The notes beneath the pieces were generated by a model. It saw only the letters and a list, made by a program, of their open reading frames with translations, did not search any database and was not told the origin of the DNA. Positions 52,520 to 60,749 of a stretch of DNA of 64,000 bases are shown here, piece by piece; positions within the stretch are counted from its first letter, which is position 1, and each line of letters opens with the position of its first letter. The stretch is from an uncultured Bacilli bacterium (GTDB taxonomy: Bacteria; Bacillota_I; Bacilli_A; RF39; UBA660): positions 261,126 to 325,125 of the forward strand of contig CAJTLN010000003.1 in assembly GCA_910577505.1 (NCBI GenBank). The letters are read 5' to 3'. A program made the position numbers and the translations under genes.

Positions 52520-53446
52520 CTATTTTCTTTTTATCAATGATATTTGGTCAATAGTTTGATTATAACGTTTTATGATATCTATGTTTCCTAAAGATAGATT
52601 AAAATAATTAATTAAATCATTTATACTTTTTTCACCAGCTATTATAGCTTTTATTATAGATATTATGAATTCATGATTTTCTTTGTATATTTCTAGTAAG
52701 TGAATTGCATATATATCTGATAATATGTAACCGAATGAATTATGTTCTTGATAAGCAATATATGCTTTTATCATTTCAACATCTGGTGATTTTACTTGGC
52801 GAATTTTACTATCTAGTAATAGAGCTTCTTTTCTTTCAGCTGCTTGATCTTTATCATGACTTATTCTAACTATGTGATGTTTATTTTCTAAATCTTCTTC
52901 TTTTAATATTTTACTTAGTTCATAACAAACTATATATTCAACAATAATTGGTAGTAATTCATTATAATGGACATTGTTAAGAACAGAATTATACAAATTT
53001 GTACTATATTCACTTAATAAGCAATGTGTATACTCATGAGATGTACTTAGTACTTGGATAGAAAAACATTTATTGCTGATATAAATTCTTTTTGGTACTT
53101 GATTTTCTCCTTCTAGGTCTGTCTCTACTATAGAATCAAAATAATTATCTATAGGATAAATTCTTATAAGTCTACTATATTGTTCTAGTCTTTCTCTGTA
53201 TGAAGCACCAAAAATTTTGCACATAATTTCAACTACATATTCTTTTATTTCTTTTGTACTTAAAGTTTTATATTTTAATAAAGATGGATCTGGTAAATTT
53301 GCGGTTTCTAATCTTTTTAATATACGCTCATAATTTTTCTTGCCACGTCCATATTTTAACTCAGAAAATTGACAATCAATATTATATTCATCTATGTCAT
53401 AAAAGAAGTCATGAACTTGTTTTTGAACATCGTAAGGTAATATCAT
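52520..53446 (-). CDS. Uncharacterised HExxH protein (possible zinc metallopeptidase)
   Basis: Not recognised as a named family. The 308 residues, with no signal peptide or membrane segment, contain STSHEYTHCLLSEY (HEYTH, about residue 175) and, about 25 residues later, NELLPIIVEYIVCYEL, where a Glu could be the third zinc ligand, as in gluzincins of the oligoendopeptidase type. The rest is helical. The start ATG at 53446 is supported by AGGGGG ten bases upstream, against an open frame to 53500. Cotranscribed with the GNAT gene. Confidence 0.7.
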   Translation of the reverse strand: MILPYDVQKQVHDFFYDIDEYNIDCQFSELKYGRGKKNYERILKRLETANLPDPSLLKYKTLSTKEIKEYVVEIMCKIFGASYRERLEQYSRLIRIYPIDNYFDSIVETDLEGENQVPKRIYISNKCFSIQVLSTSHEYTHCLLSEYSTNLYNSVLNNVHYNELLPIIVEYIVCYELSKILKEEDLENKHHIVRISHDKDQAAERKEALLLDSKIRQVKSPDVEMIKAYIAYQEHNSFGYILSDIYAIHLLEIYKENHEFIISIIKAIIAGEKSINDLINYFNLSLGNIDIIKRYNQTIDQISLIKRK

Positions 53447-53504
53447 TTTAGTTCCCCCTTTTTCGTTTTCTATAATACAATAATCATTCTTGATAGTCAA
53501 AGAA

Positions 53505-53525
53505 AAAAGAGTTTTAAACTCTTTT
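53505..53525. terminator. Terminator after rseP
   Basis: AAAAGAGTT / AACTCTTTT stem of nine bp with a short loop at the rseP stop (53524). Confidence 0.65.
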
Positions 53526-54585
53526 AAAATATTAATCTTATGATATCATGTATTGTTACATATAACATTAATAGAAGTAATAAAACAAAGAAAATTGTTG
53601 TAGTAATAGATTCTACTTTTTGGTTTACTTTTTTTCTTGTAATTAGTTCAATAATCAAGAATAGAACATGTCCTCCATCTAGTGCTGGTATTGGTAAAAT
53701 GTTCATTATTCCTAAGTTAAGACTTAGATATGCTATTAAGAATAAAACACTTGAAACGCCCTCTTGTCTTGTTTCTCCAACGACAGAATATATTCCAACT
53801 GGACCGGATAAATTATTAATTGATAATTTACCAGTAAATAAATATGATAAAGTCAAAACCATTTGTTCCATAGTACTACCAAATTTTTGGAATGCATATT
53901 TTACTGCTGGAACAAAACCTTTTTTTACTTCGGCTTTCGTTTCAATACCAAATAATCTAGATTTTTTGCCTTCTTCATCTTCTTTTTCAGTCGGATGAAC
54001 ACTATATGTGTCATATTTTCCATTTTCATGTTTAACAGTTATATCGTAAGTATCATTCTTTGATTTTATCATTAAAAGTAACTGAGCTTTATCCCAAGTC
54101 TTTACTTCTTTACCATTTATTTCGGTAATGAGATCGCCAGCAACTATTCCAGCTTCTTCAACAGCACTATCTTCTGTAACACCATAAATTGTCGGTTTTA
54201 AAGAAGGAGCCCCCCAAATAAGAGCTATTACAAATAGTAAGATTATAGCTAATAAGAAGTTATTGAATACTCCTGCTACAAGAACTATAAATCTTTGATA
54301 CCAAGGACGATTACACATAAATTGCTCTTTTGGTATTTTATCTGTGTCGTCATCTTCGTATATTTCACCAGCCATTTGAACATATCCTCCAATAGGTAAT
54401 GCTCTAATAGAATAGCTTATTCCATCTTTGCCTTTAAAAGTCTTAATTAAAGGTCCCATACCTATTGAAAATTCATGAATGAATACGCCACTTTTCTTAG
54501 CAGTTAGAAAATGTCCTAGTTCATGGACAAATACTAATATACCTAAAATTAATATGAATAAAATTATATTTATAATTGTTCCCAT
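53524..54585 (-). CDS. rseP: Site-2 protease RseP/RasP
   Basis: A 353-residue intramembrane zinc protease that cuts anti-sigma factors and signal-peptide remnants. The catalytic HELGH is in FVHELGHFLTAKK (near 20), a PDZ domain follows (about 130-215, GIVAGDLITEINGKEVKTW), and the second ligand motif is NILPIPALDGGHVLF (near 295). Four membrane segments are seen. In many Firmicutes the order is uppS-cdsA-dxr-rseP; here dxr is missing between cdsA and rseP. Confidence 0.96.
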   Translation of the reverse strand: MGTIINIILFILILGILVFVHELGHFLTAKKSGVFIHEFSIGMGPLIKTFKGKDGISYSIRALPIGGYVQMAGEIYEDDDTDKIPKEQFMCNRPWYQRFIVLVAGVFNNFLLAIILLFVIALIWGAPSLKPTIYGVTEDSAVEEAGIVAGDLITEINGKEVKTWDKAQLLLMIKSKNDTYDITVKHENGKYDTYSVHPTEKEDEEGKKSRLFGIETKAEVKKGFVPAVKYAFQKFGSTMEQMVLTLSYLFTGKLSINNLSGPVGIYSVVGETRQEGVSSVLFLIAYLSLNLGIMNILPIPALDGGHVLFLIIELITRKKVNQKVESITTTIFFVLLLLLMLYVTIHDIIRLIF

Positions 54586-54600
54586 TTTTTATCACCTTAT

Positions 54601-55422
54601 TTATTTTATTATGTTAATAATATTTATAATAATAATATATCCATAAAGAATAAAAGTCATACTATCAAAGCGATCTAATATTCCACCATGTCCTGGCATT
54701 ATATTAGAAAAGTCTTTTATATCATTTTCTCTTTTTATCTTACTAAAAAATAAATCTCCAAGTTGTCCTAATATCGATAATACTAAAGTCATCACAATAA
54801 GAACAAAAATATTTATATTACTAGAAATAACTGTATAATAATACACTGATGCTATGACTGTTCCTAATAATGAGCCAGCAATACTTCCTTCTACAGATTT
54901 TTTAGGCGATACATCTGGAATAAGTTTATGTTTCCCAATTAAACATCCAATTAACATTGCAAATGTATCAGTCATTGTTGCTACTAAAATAAGATATAAT
55001 AAAACCCATTTATTACCATTAAATAGTAGCATTAATAGATTAAAGAATAATCCTATTACAACTGTTGTTCCCATTAGATAAAAAGCATCTTTAGTTGTAT
55101 AATTTCCTTTTTTGTCAAAAATACTAGGTATTAATAATAGTAATAATACTAATCCAATTGTCGCAAATGATGCTCCATTATATATATATGAGGCATTAAT
55201 TGTATGAAAAACCATAAATTCAAGACAAACAAATCCTAATGCCTTAATTAGTTTGGAGTATGGTTTATGACTTTCTTTCAAATCAACTATTTCACGATAA
55301 GCTAGTGCTGCTAATATAGATACTCCAGCTGCTATAGCATATTTAGCTATGTTAGTTGGTAATAAGAATAAAGCGACAACTATTGCTACTAATACAGTAG
55401 CTGTAATTACTCTCTTTTTCAT
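54601..55422 (-). CDS. cdsA: Phosphatidate cytidylyltransferase
   Basis: A 273-residue integral membrane enzyme that makes CDP-diacylglycerol for phospholipid synthesis. About eight membrane segments are present, and the C-terminal signature is SKIKRENDIKDFSNIMPGHGG followed by LDRFDS. SPKKSVEG is also conserved. Its ATG shares one base with the uppS stop (TAATG), and rseP follows after 15 bases. Confidence 0.96.
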   Translation of the reverse strand: MKKRVITATVLVAIVVALFLLPTNIAKYAIAAGVSILAALAYREIVDLKESHKPYSKLIKALGFVCLEFMVFHTINASYIYNGASFATIGLVLLLLLIPSIFDKKGNYTTKDAFYLMGTTVVIGLFFNLLMLLFNGNKWVLLYLILVATMTDTFAMLIGCLIGKHKLIPDVSPKKSVEGSIAGSLLGTVIASVYYYTVISSNINIFVLIVMTLVLSILGQLGDLFFSKIKRENDIKDFSNIMPGHGGILDRFDSMTFILYGYIIIINIINIIK

Positions 55423-56126
55423 TATTTATTTCCTCCAAATCTTCTGTCTCTTTCATTATATACATCTATAGCATGCTCGAACTCTTTTTCATTAAAGTCT
55501 GGAAAGCAAACCTCGGGAAAATACATTTCAGCATAACTAAGTTCATAAATCATAAAGTTACTTATTCTTTCTTCTCCACTTGTTCTAATCAAGAAATCTA
55601 TTGGAGGTAGTTCATTATACATATATTTATATAATAATTTTTCATCTATATCATCAATAGATATTTTTCCATCCTGAATATCTTTGGCAATGCGCTTAGT
55701 TCCATCAGCTATTTCTTGTTGGCCTCCATAATTTAGACATACATTTAGCGTACCCTTAGTATTGTTAGCAGTCTTTTCTGTTATATAGTCCATAGCTTCT
55801 AAAACATCATCTCTTAAATTTTCTCGACGACCAGAGAATATTACTTTTATATTTTCTTCATGAAATTTATCATATTCATGTCTAAACCAATTAACAAATA
55901 AGTCCATTAAATATTTTACTTCTTCTTCACTACGTTTAAAGTTTTCAGTAGAAAAGGCAAAAACACTTAAATATTTAACTCCTTTATCTATTATATAAGA
56001 AGCTAACTTCTCTAAGTTTTTGGCCCCTGCTTGGTGACCTTTTAGAGAAGGTAAATTTTTTCTTTTAGCCCATCTTCTATTACCATCTAAGATTATGGCA
56101 ACATGCTCTGGATAATTTTTTTCCAT
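55422..56126 (-). CDS. uppS: Undecaprenyl diphosphate synthase
   Basis: A 234-residue cis-prenyltransferase that makes the C55 carrier lipid for peptidoglycan and other surface polymers. The family's opening box is VAIILDGNRRWAKRKNLP (catalytic Asp in DGN), with LSVFAFSTENFKRS and the late FLIRTSGEERISNFM. It is the first gene of the uppS-cdsA-rseP operon. Confidence 0.97.
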   Translation of the reverse strand: MEKNYPEHVAIILDGNRRWAKRKNLPSLKGHQAGAKNLEKLASYIIDKGVKYLSVFAFSTENFKRSEEEVKYLMDLFVNWFRHEYDKFHEENIKVIFSGRRENLRDDVLEAMDYITEKTANNTKGTLNVCLNYGGQQEIADGTKRIAKDIQDGKISIDDIDEKLLYKYMYNELPPIDFLIRTSGEERISNFMIYELSYAEMYFPEVCFPDFNEKEFEHAIDVYNERDRRFGGNK

Positions 56127-56148
56127 TTACATCAATCCTTCTTTTTAA

Positions 56149-56177
56149 ATTATACTATCATAATCTGTTAAAGGCAA
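56149..56177 (-). promoter_or_regulatory. Promoter of the uppS-cdsA-rseP operon
   Basis: TTGCCT (56177-56172) and TATAAT (56154-56149) on the minus strand with a 17-base spacer. Confidence 0.7.
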
Positions 56178-56218
56178 GGAACAAACTATTAAGAATAATT
56201 AATATAATAGACGTAATT

Positions 56219-56247
56219 TAGACATAATTTGAAGTTATTGTTATAAT
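56219..56247 (+). promoter_or_regulatory. Promoter of the AraC-type regulator
   Basis: TAGACA (56219-56224) and TATAAT (56242-56247), 17-base spacer; divergent from the uppS promoter. Confidence 0.75.
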
Positions 56248-56271
56248 ATATATCATTAAAGGAGAGATATT

Positions 56272-56748
56272 ATGAAATCAAATGAATTAATTGTTTATAT
56301 TTTAGATTACTTAGATAATAACTTATATCGTGATATCTCTATTCAAGAATTAAGCTTATATTTTGGATACGAAAAATCTTATATTATGAAAAAGTTTAAA
56401 AATGAACTAGGAATATCTATTAAAACATATGTAAATAAAATGAAGATTATTAGTAGTTTAAATAGTTTAGGTAATAATGATTTATTAATTAAGACTGCTT
56501 TAGAGTATGGATTTAATTCATTGGAATATTATTCTGAGGTATTTAGTAAAGTTGTTGGTGTAAGTCCTACTGTTTACAAAAAATATTTGATTGGTCAAGC
56601 TACTAAAGATGAATTAGAGATTATAAGAGAATTCATTGAAGAATTAACTAATTTTGATTTGTTTTTAGAAAAAAATCGTGCTTCTCTTAAAGGTAATGAA
56701 AACAAAATACTTAGACTTACTATTCCAAATGAAAAGAAATGTGCATAG
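56272..56748 (+). CDS. AraC-family transcriptional regulator
   Basis: A 158-residue regulator that consists mainly of the AraC DNA-binding domain. The first helix-turn-helix is ISIQELSLYFGYEKSYIMKKFKNELG (about 22-47) and the second is around TALEYGFNSLEYYSEVFSKVVGVSP (about 80-104). The C-terminal 50 residues are acidic and of unknown use. No effector-binding domain precedes the HTH, so it may respond through other partners. It is monocistronic and divergent from uppS. AGGAGAG precedes the ATG. Confidence 0.9.
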   Translation: MKSNELIVYILDYLDNNLYRDISIQELSLYFGYEKSYIMKKFKNELGISIKTYVNKMKIISSLNSLGNNDLLIKTALEYGFNSLEYYSEVFSKVVGVSPTVYKKYLIGQATKDELEIIREFIEELTNFDLFLEKNRASLKGNENKILRLTIPNEKKCA

Positions 56749-56759
56749 ACATTTCTTTT
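56732..56759. terminator. Bidirectional terminator between AraC gene and repeat protein
   Basis: AAAAGAAATGT / ACATTTCTTTT, 11-bp stem, loop GCATAG, covering the AraC stop. Confidence 0.8.
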
Positions 56760-57940
56760 TATGTGATATTTTCATTGAAAGATATAAAGTCATTGCCAGA
56801 AGGCATTGTTTCGGTTAATGATGCAACTTCTGTTTGATTAGAATCAAATGATACTTCCATATACATTAAATAAGGATATGAATTGTCATTTCTTTTAACT
56901 CCAATATTTTCTAATGTAATACATGTACCTGTATTATCATTACATTTATATGTTCCTCTTAACATATAATATTTTCTATTATTATCTTTTGTATAATATC
57001 CCATGTATGTAACTGTTGCAATATCCCAATTAGTTAATTTATCTTCGGTTATGAGATTTGAATTTTTAGTATAATTTTTTAATAAAGTTATCAATTCATC
57101 TTTAGTTATAGACATTCCCTTATCATTAAAAATATTATTTTCAATATTTATAATCGTGTAAACGTCTTTCTTTTCTTTTATTTCTACAATTATGTCAAAA
57201 GAATATGCATTATTTACAGCTTCAGATGCCGAAGAAAAGTGTAAACAATTTGATGTGTTATCTTTACAAGAAAATGAACCACTCATTTGATATAGATTGT
57301 TTTCTTCTTTAGATTTCATATATTGAACTGTTGTTATTTCCCATGTATCTAAGTTATCATTATCAACATATTTGTTAGTTGTATAATAATTTTTAACTAC
57401 CTTTTTTAGAATGTCTTTCTTTTTGGTATTATCTGGGACTGCTTTATTTACTTGCTTAAAGTCATCTCCTGATGGTATTTTTCTTTCAACAGATTTTATT
57501 TTTTTTGTTTCAGACGACTCATCTATAGAAGCATATATTTCAAAAAAATGTTTATCTTTTTTTGATGTTTCATCTTCCGATAAAGTATATACACATGTTG
57601 GAGTTTTGTCTTTACAAGAATATGATCCTTGTAATTGATAATATTTTATATTATTTTCATTATCATAATAACCTTTATATTCAGAACCTGTTATATTCCA
57701 ACTAACTAAATTATCTTCTTTTACCAATTCTTTTTCGTAATAATAGTCTTTTAATAAAACAACTATTTCATCTAGTTCAATATTCATAGATGTATCTACT
57801 TCATTATTAGTCTTGTCTTCTTTAATAGGAATATATTTGTATAGAAATTTATCATAGGCTATATATCCTATTAATCCAATAACTAACAGTGTAAGAAAAA
57901 AGACTTTTACTTTTAATTTTTTATATTTTTGAACATCCAT
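56759..57940 (-). CDS. Membrane-anchored protein with three tandem cysteine-pair repeats
   Basis: Not recognised. The 393-residue protein has one N-terminal membrane segment (VKVFFLTLLVIGLIGYIAYD) and then three tandem repeats of about 110 residues (starting near 52, 168 and 281). Each repeat has the order L-x-x-L/V-V-K-x-Y-Y/T, a W-x-I/IT block, Y-x-L/M-x-G-S/T-Y/F-x-C-K/N-D-x-T-x-x-C, and a D/E-rich end. In all three, the two cysteines are about seven residues apart, so a disulfide outside the cell is likely. The repeats are clearly related but diverged, so they are old. Confidence 0.78.
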   Translation of the reverse strand: MDVQKYKKLKVKVFFLTLLVIGLIGYIAYDKFLYKYIPIKEDKTNNEVDTSMNIELDEIVVLLKDYYYEKELVKEDNLVSWNITGSEYKGYYDNENNIKYYQLQGSYSCKDKTPTCVYTLSEDETSKKDKHFFEIYASIDESSETKKIKSVERKIPSGDDFKQVNKAVPDNTKKKDILKKVVKNYYTTNKYVDNDNLDTWEITTVQYMKSKEENNLYQMSGSFSCKDNTSNCLHFSSASEAVNNAYSFDIIVEIKEKKDVYTIINIENNIFNDKGMSITKDELITLLKNYTKNSNLITEDKLTNWDIATVTYMGYYTKDNNRKYYMLRGTYKCNDNTGTCITLENIGVKRNDNSYPYLMYMEVSFDSNQTEVASLTETMPSGNDFISFNENIT

Positions 57941-57997
57941 TTTTATTCTCCTCTATTATGTATATTTTATCACTTTTAGTAATTTTTGAAAATAAAA

Positions 57998-58019
57998 AAA
58001 GAATACAATTGTATTCTTT
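57998..58019 (-). terminator. Intrinsic terminator after khpA
   Basis: A perfect 22-base palindrome AAAGAATACAA / TTGTATTCTTT with an A7 run upstream (T7 on minus), touching the stop at 58018. Confidence 0.7.
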
Positions 58020-58263
58020 AAAATGAATCTATGTTTATTTTAACTTTTTTTAAACCTAAAATATAAGCATGAGCTTGTACTAGAGTACGAATAGCATTAG
58101 CCATCTTTCCGTTACGTCCAATAACTGCACCCATATCGTCTTCATGAACGATGATTTCTAAAATTGTTGAATCTTCTTCACCACCAAATTGTTGAACACT
58201 TACCATATCAGGTTCTTTAGCTATACTTTTAACTAAATATTCGGCAAATTCTTTTAATTCCAT
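58018..58263 (-). CDS. khpA: KH-domain RNA-binding protein KhpA
   Basis: An 81-residue single KH domain. The GXXG loop is in GAVIGRNGKMANAIRTL. KhpA proteins bind RNA with their partner KhpB (Jag) and affect cell division and elongation in streptococci. It starts two bases after the rpsP stop, the conserved order in Firmicutes. Confidence 0.94.
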   Translation of the reverse strand: MELKEFAEYLVKSIAKEPDMVSVQQFGGEEDSTILEIIVHEDDMGAVIGRNGKMANAIRTLVQAHAYILGLKKVKINIDSF

Positions 58264-58265
58264 AA

Positions 58266-58547
58266 TTATTTACCTTCTTTTTTAGTTTTTGATTCAGCGT
58301 ATTTAGTCATAATACCTTTTTTGCTTAATAGATTTTTAACTGTATCAGTTGGTTGAGCACCATTATTTAGCCAATACATTGCTTTTTCTTCATCTATACT
58401 AACTTCGTATTCTGCTGGGATTGGATTGTAAGTACCGATAGTATCGATAAATCTTCCATCTCTTGGACTACGAGCATCAGCGGCTACAATTCTATAGAAA
58501 GGTCTTTGTTTAGATCCGCCTCTTTTTAATCTTAATTTAACTGCCAT
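58266..58547 (-). CDS. rpsP: Ribosomal protein S16
   Basis: A 93-residue small-subunit protein. MAVKLRLKRGGSKQRPFYRIVAAD is diagnostic (shown here in shortened form: AVKLRLKRGGSKQRP). The ORF opens at 58571, but AAAGGAGGGAAAATT before the ATG at 58547 sets the start. It is upstream of khpA. The usual neighbours ffh, rimM and trmD are absent. Confidence 0.97.
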   Translation of the reverse strand: MAVKLRLKRGGSKQRPFYRIVAADARSPRDGRFIDTIGTYNPIPAEYEVSIDEEKAMYWLNNGAQPTDTVKNLLSKKGIMTKYAESKTKKEGK

Positions 58548-58575
58548 AATTTTCCCTCCTTTGTTTCGCATTGTT

Positions 58576-58604
58576 AATATATCAAATTTCTTTTAAGGTG
58601 TCAA
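58576..58604 (-). promoter_or_regulatory. Promoter of rpsP-khpA
   Basis: TTGACA (58604-58599) and TATATT (58581-58576) on the minus strand with a 17-base spacer. Confidence 0.75.
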
Positions 58605-58620
58605 CCTTTTTTGGTTAACA

Positions 58621-59384
58621 CTATCTTTTTTGAACTTTTGATAATCTAATACTATCTTTATCTTCTGATATTTTTAATTCAAGATTATGACAAGAAGGGA
58701 ATGGCTCAATGAGCATTTTTTTATTTTTCATAGCTTCACTATTCATACTTGTTAAGTAATATTCTTGAAATGAATCAACAAAATAGTACATTCCCAATAC
58801 TCTTTTAACACTAAACTCTTTTACTTTAAATTTTGGATCTGTTTCTGTAAATGTTAAAGTATCTTTTAGTGGAGAATAAAAAAGTTCTGGTAAAGGATTA
58901 TCTTTGGTTGGTATAACACTTATGTTATTAGTTCTTAAATATAGAATTCCACTATCACATAAAGAATTTATACCAGAGGAATTTATTTCTTTAAAAGATG
59001 ATATAAATTTTGAAGTAAATATGCGCTCTGTTTCCTCTGCAAAATCTAATTCTTTTTCTGGAACTATTGTTATTGGAGATTTTTTTCTTATACCTTCTAA
59101 TTTTCCATTTTCATATAGTAAAGTATTTTGACTAAGATCTTGACCGACAAAAAAACATTTTGCTTTCTCTATAGTGCCCATTAAAACAGATTCCTTTTCT
59201 ATAATTTCGCAATATAATTTAGGAAGTCGATTTCCATTTTGATGAACATAAAAATAAAAGTCTTCTACTTTATCTGTCGATTTACAAAGTTCTTTTAGTC
59301 TCTTTAGCTCAGAATAATAAGCTTGATATAAAGGTCTAAGTCCTAGTATGACATCTTTAAGTGTATATAAATATTTTTTTCCAT
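58621..59384 (-). pseudogene. Unknown gene with an A7 frameshift near its start
   Basis: Two frames join into about 254 codons. The ATG at 59384 has GGTGAT three bases before it but reads only MEKNIYIHLKMSY before TAG. The other frame is open from the A7 run (59380-59374 on the plus strand) through KYLYTLKDVILGLRPLYQAYY, FYFYVHQNGN and on to 58621. In that frame no ATG, GTG or TTG precedes the internal ATG at 59181, so one A is missing (or two are extra) compared with an intact gene. The joined protein is soluble and unrecognised. It follows cotE by about 90 bases. It may be a slippage-rescued gene, a decayed gene or a sequence error; the 186-residue product from 59181 is also possible. Confidence 0.65.
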
Positions 59385-59472
59385 ATTATCACCTATATAG
59401 ATTATAACATTCTACTTAACATAGGTGATATCAAAAAATTTTATATAAAAAAAGATGATAGCAAATCAGTTA

Positions 59473-59988
59473 CTATTCATCTAAGTAATCTTCTTTTATT
59501 TCATCTTTACTTTCTTCATCATATATGTCGTCCCAAGGCAGTTCATCTTCCTCAATAGCTATTTTTACTTTACTTTCACCTACTATTTCGACACCTAGTT
59601 CTTTTTCTATTGATAAATATACGTCGTTACCTTTTATGTTAACATCTTGAACTGTTGGTTGTTTTAAACTTCGTACTATTATTTCATTATCATTATTTAA
59701 AGAATCCATATCTTTTACTCGAAGACGCATTAATTCATTATATGTAAAATTTCTTGTTGTTACTGCTGTTTTTGAATCATGGTCATAAGAATACCAAACA
59801 TTTACATCAAAAGATCCATTAACGTTGACTTCATTTTTATTATTAGTACCATCAAAATTATGATTAATAACCCAACAGCCTAAAACTGTATTAGGAGTAT
59901 TTTCTGGAGTTAAGCTATATTCTCCTTTAAAAGATTTACGTCCTTTACCGACAATAGTCTTTGTAACTATCTCTTTATAATTAGACAT
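59473..59988 (-). CDS. cotE: Outer spore coat morphogenetic protein CotE
   Basis: A 171-residue protein that matches B. subtilis CotE along its length: NYKEIVTKTIVGKGRKSFKG, LGCWVINHNFDG, DVNVWYSYDHDSKT, VKDMDSLNNDNEIIVRSLKQP, ELGVEIVGESKVKIAIEED and an acidic tail. CotE joins the inner and outer coat layers around the spore and recruits other coat proteins. The GTG at 59997 is part of the Shine-Dalgarno AGAGGTGA; the ATG at 59988 is the start. This and the GerA operon are the best evidence for sporulation in this window. Confidence 0.95.
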   Translation of the reverse strand: MSNYKEIVTKTIVGKGRKSFKGEYSLTPENTPNTVLGCWVINHNFDGTNNKNEVNVNGSFDVNVWYSYDHDSKTAVTTRNFTYNELMRLRVKDMDSLNNDNEIIVRSLKQPTVQDVNIKGNDVYLSIEKELGVEIVGESKVKIAIEEDELPWDDIYDEESKDEIKEDYLDE

Positions 59989-60050
59989 ATTATTCACCTC
60001 TAATTTAATGTATGCACAAATGTCCTAAATATTGATAAAATAGTAAATAA

Positions 60051-60075
60051 AAAATGACTTATTAAAAGTCATTTT
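60051..60075. terminator. Intrinsic terminator after 60074-60655
   Basis: AAAATGACTT / AAGTCATTTT, ten-bp stem, overlapping the stop at 60074. Confidence 0.75.
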
Positions 60076-60655
60076 ACTGGTTATTAGTAGATTTTAATTC
60101 AAGTTGAGGACCATTTGGAATATTAGTTAAATTTAAACTATGGCATAATCGTTCATAAGCTTTTATATTATGACCAAATGTTACATGTCTACTTGTTACA
60201 AGATTATATAATATTTTAACCATTTCTATGTTAAGGGCGATTCGTTCATCAATAGAAGATTCCATCAGCTCTTCTATTGATTTTCTATTACGGATAAAAC
60301 TATATAGCAATTTAAATTCTTCTTCACTCAATTCATAATTATTTGATATTGTTTTTAACAATTTAATAAAGTCTAATTCTTTAAAACTAAAATAAGTATA
60401 GTCTTTCATGTCTTCATCATTTTTTCCAGGATATGATGTTAATAGTAATAAATCTATTTCCCACGATTCGAAATATAGTTTTTTAGTATGATTGTCTTCT
60501 AATATAAAAGATTTCATACTTTCTAGTTTCTGATTTTTAAGAGATAATAATTCTTGATAATTTCTATTTAGTTCCTCACAATTATTTGAAACTAAATATG
60601 AATTACCAAAGACATTTATTAAATAATCTCTTCTTTCTTCATATATATTTCCCAT
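60074..60655 (-). CDS. Unknown soluble protein upstream of cotE
   Basis: Not recognised. The 193 residues are mostly helical and acidic, with no signal or membrane segment; features are EERRDYLINVFGNSYLVSNN near the start and EMVKILYNLVTSRHVTFGHN near 165. AAGGGGAATTTGGTT precedes the ATG at 60655; an open frame continues to 60694. It lies between the rel gene and cotE in the same direction, with a terminator at its end, so it is expressed independently of cotE. Confidence 0.65.
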   Translation of the reverse strand: MGNIYEERRDYLINVFGNSYLVSNNCEELNRNYQELLSLKNQKLESMKSFILEDNHTKKLYFESWEIDLLLLTSYPGKNDEDMKDYTYFSFKELDFIKLLKTISNNYELSEEEFKLLYSFIRNRKSIEELMESSIDERIALNIEMVKILYNLVTSRHVTFGHNIKAYERLCHSLNLTNIPNGPQLELKSTNNQ

Positions 60656-60727
60656 AACCAAATTCCCCTTTTTTACTAATAATAATTTTATCAAAAGAGA
60701 AATTATAGGTCAAATTTAGCTATAAAA

Positions 60728-60749
60728 AAGCCTTATTGTTTTAAGGCTT
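60728..60749. terminator. Terminator after rel
   Basis: AAGCCTTA / TAAGGCTT, eight-bp stem with T run on the minus strand; overlaps the stop at 60733. Confidence 0.75.
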
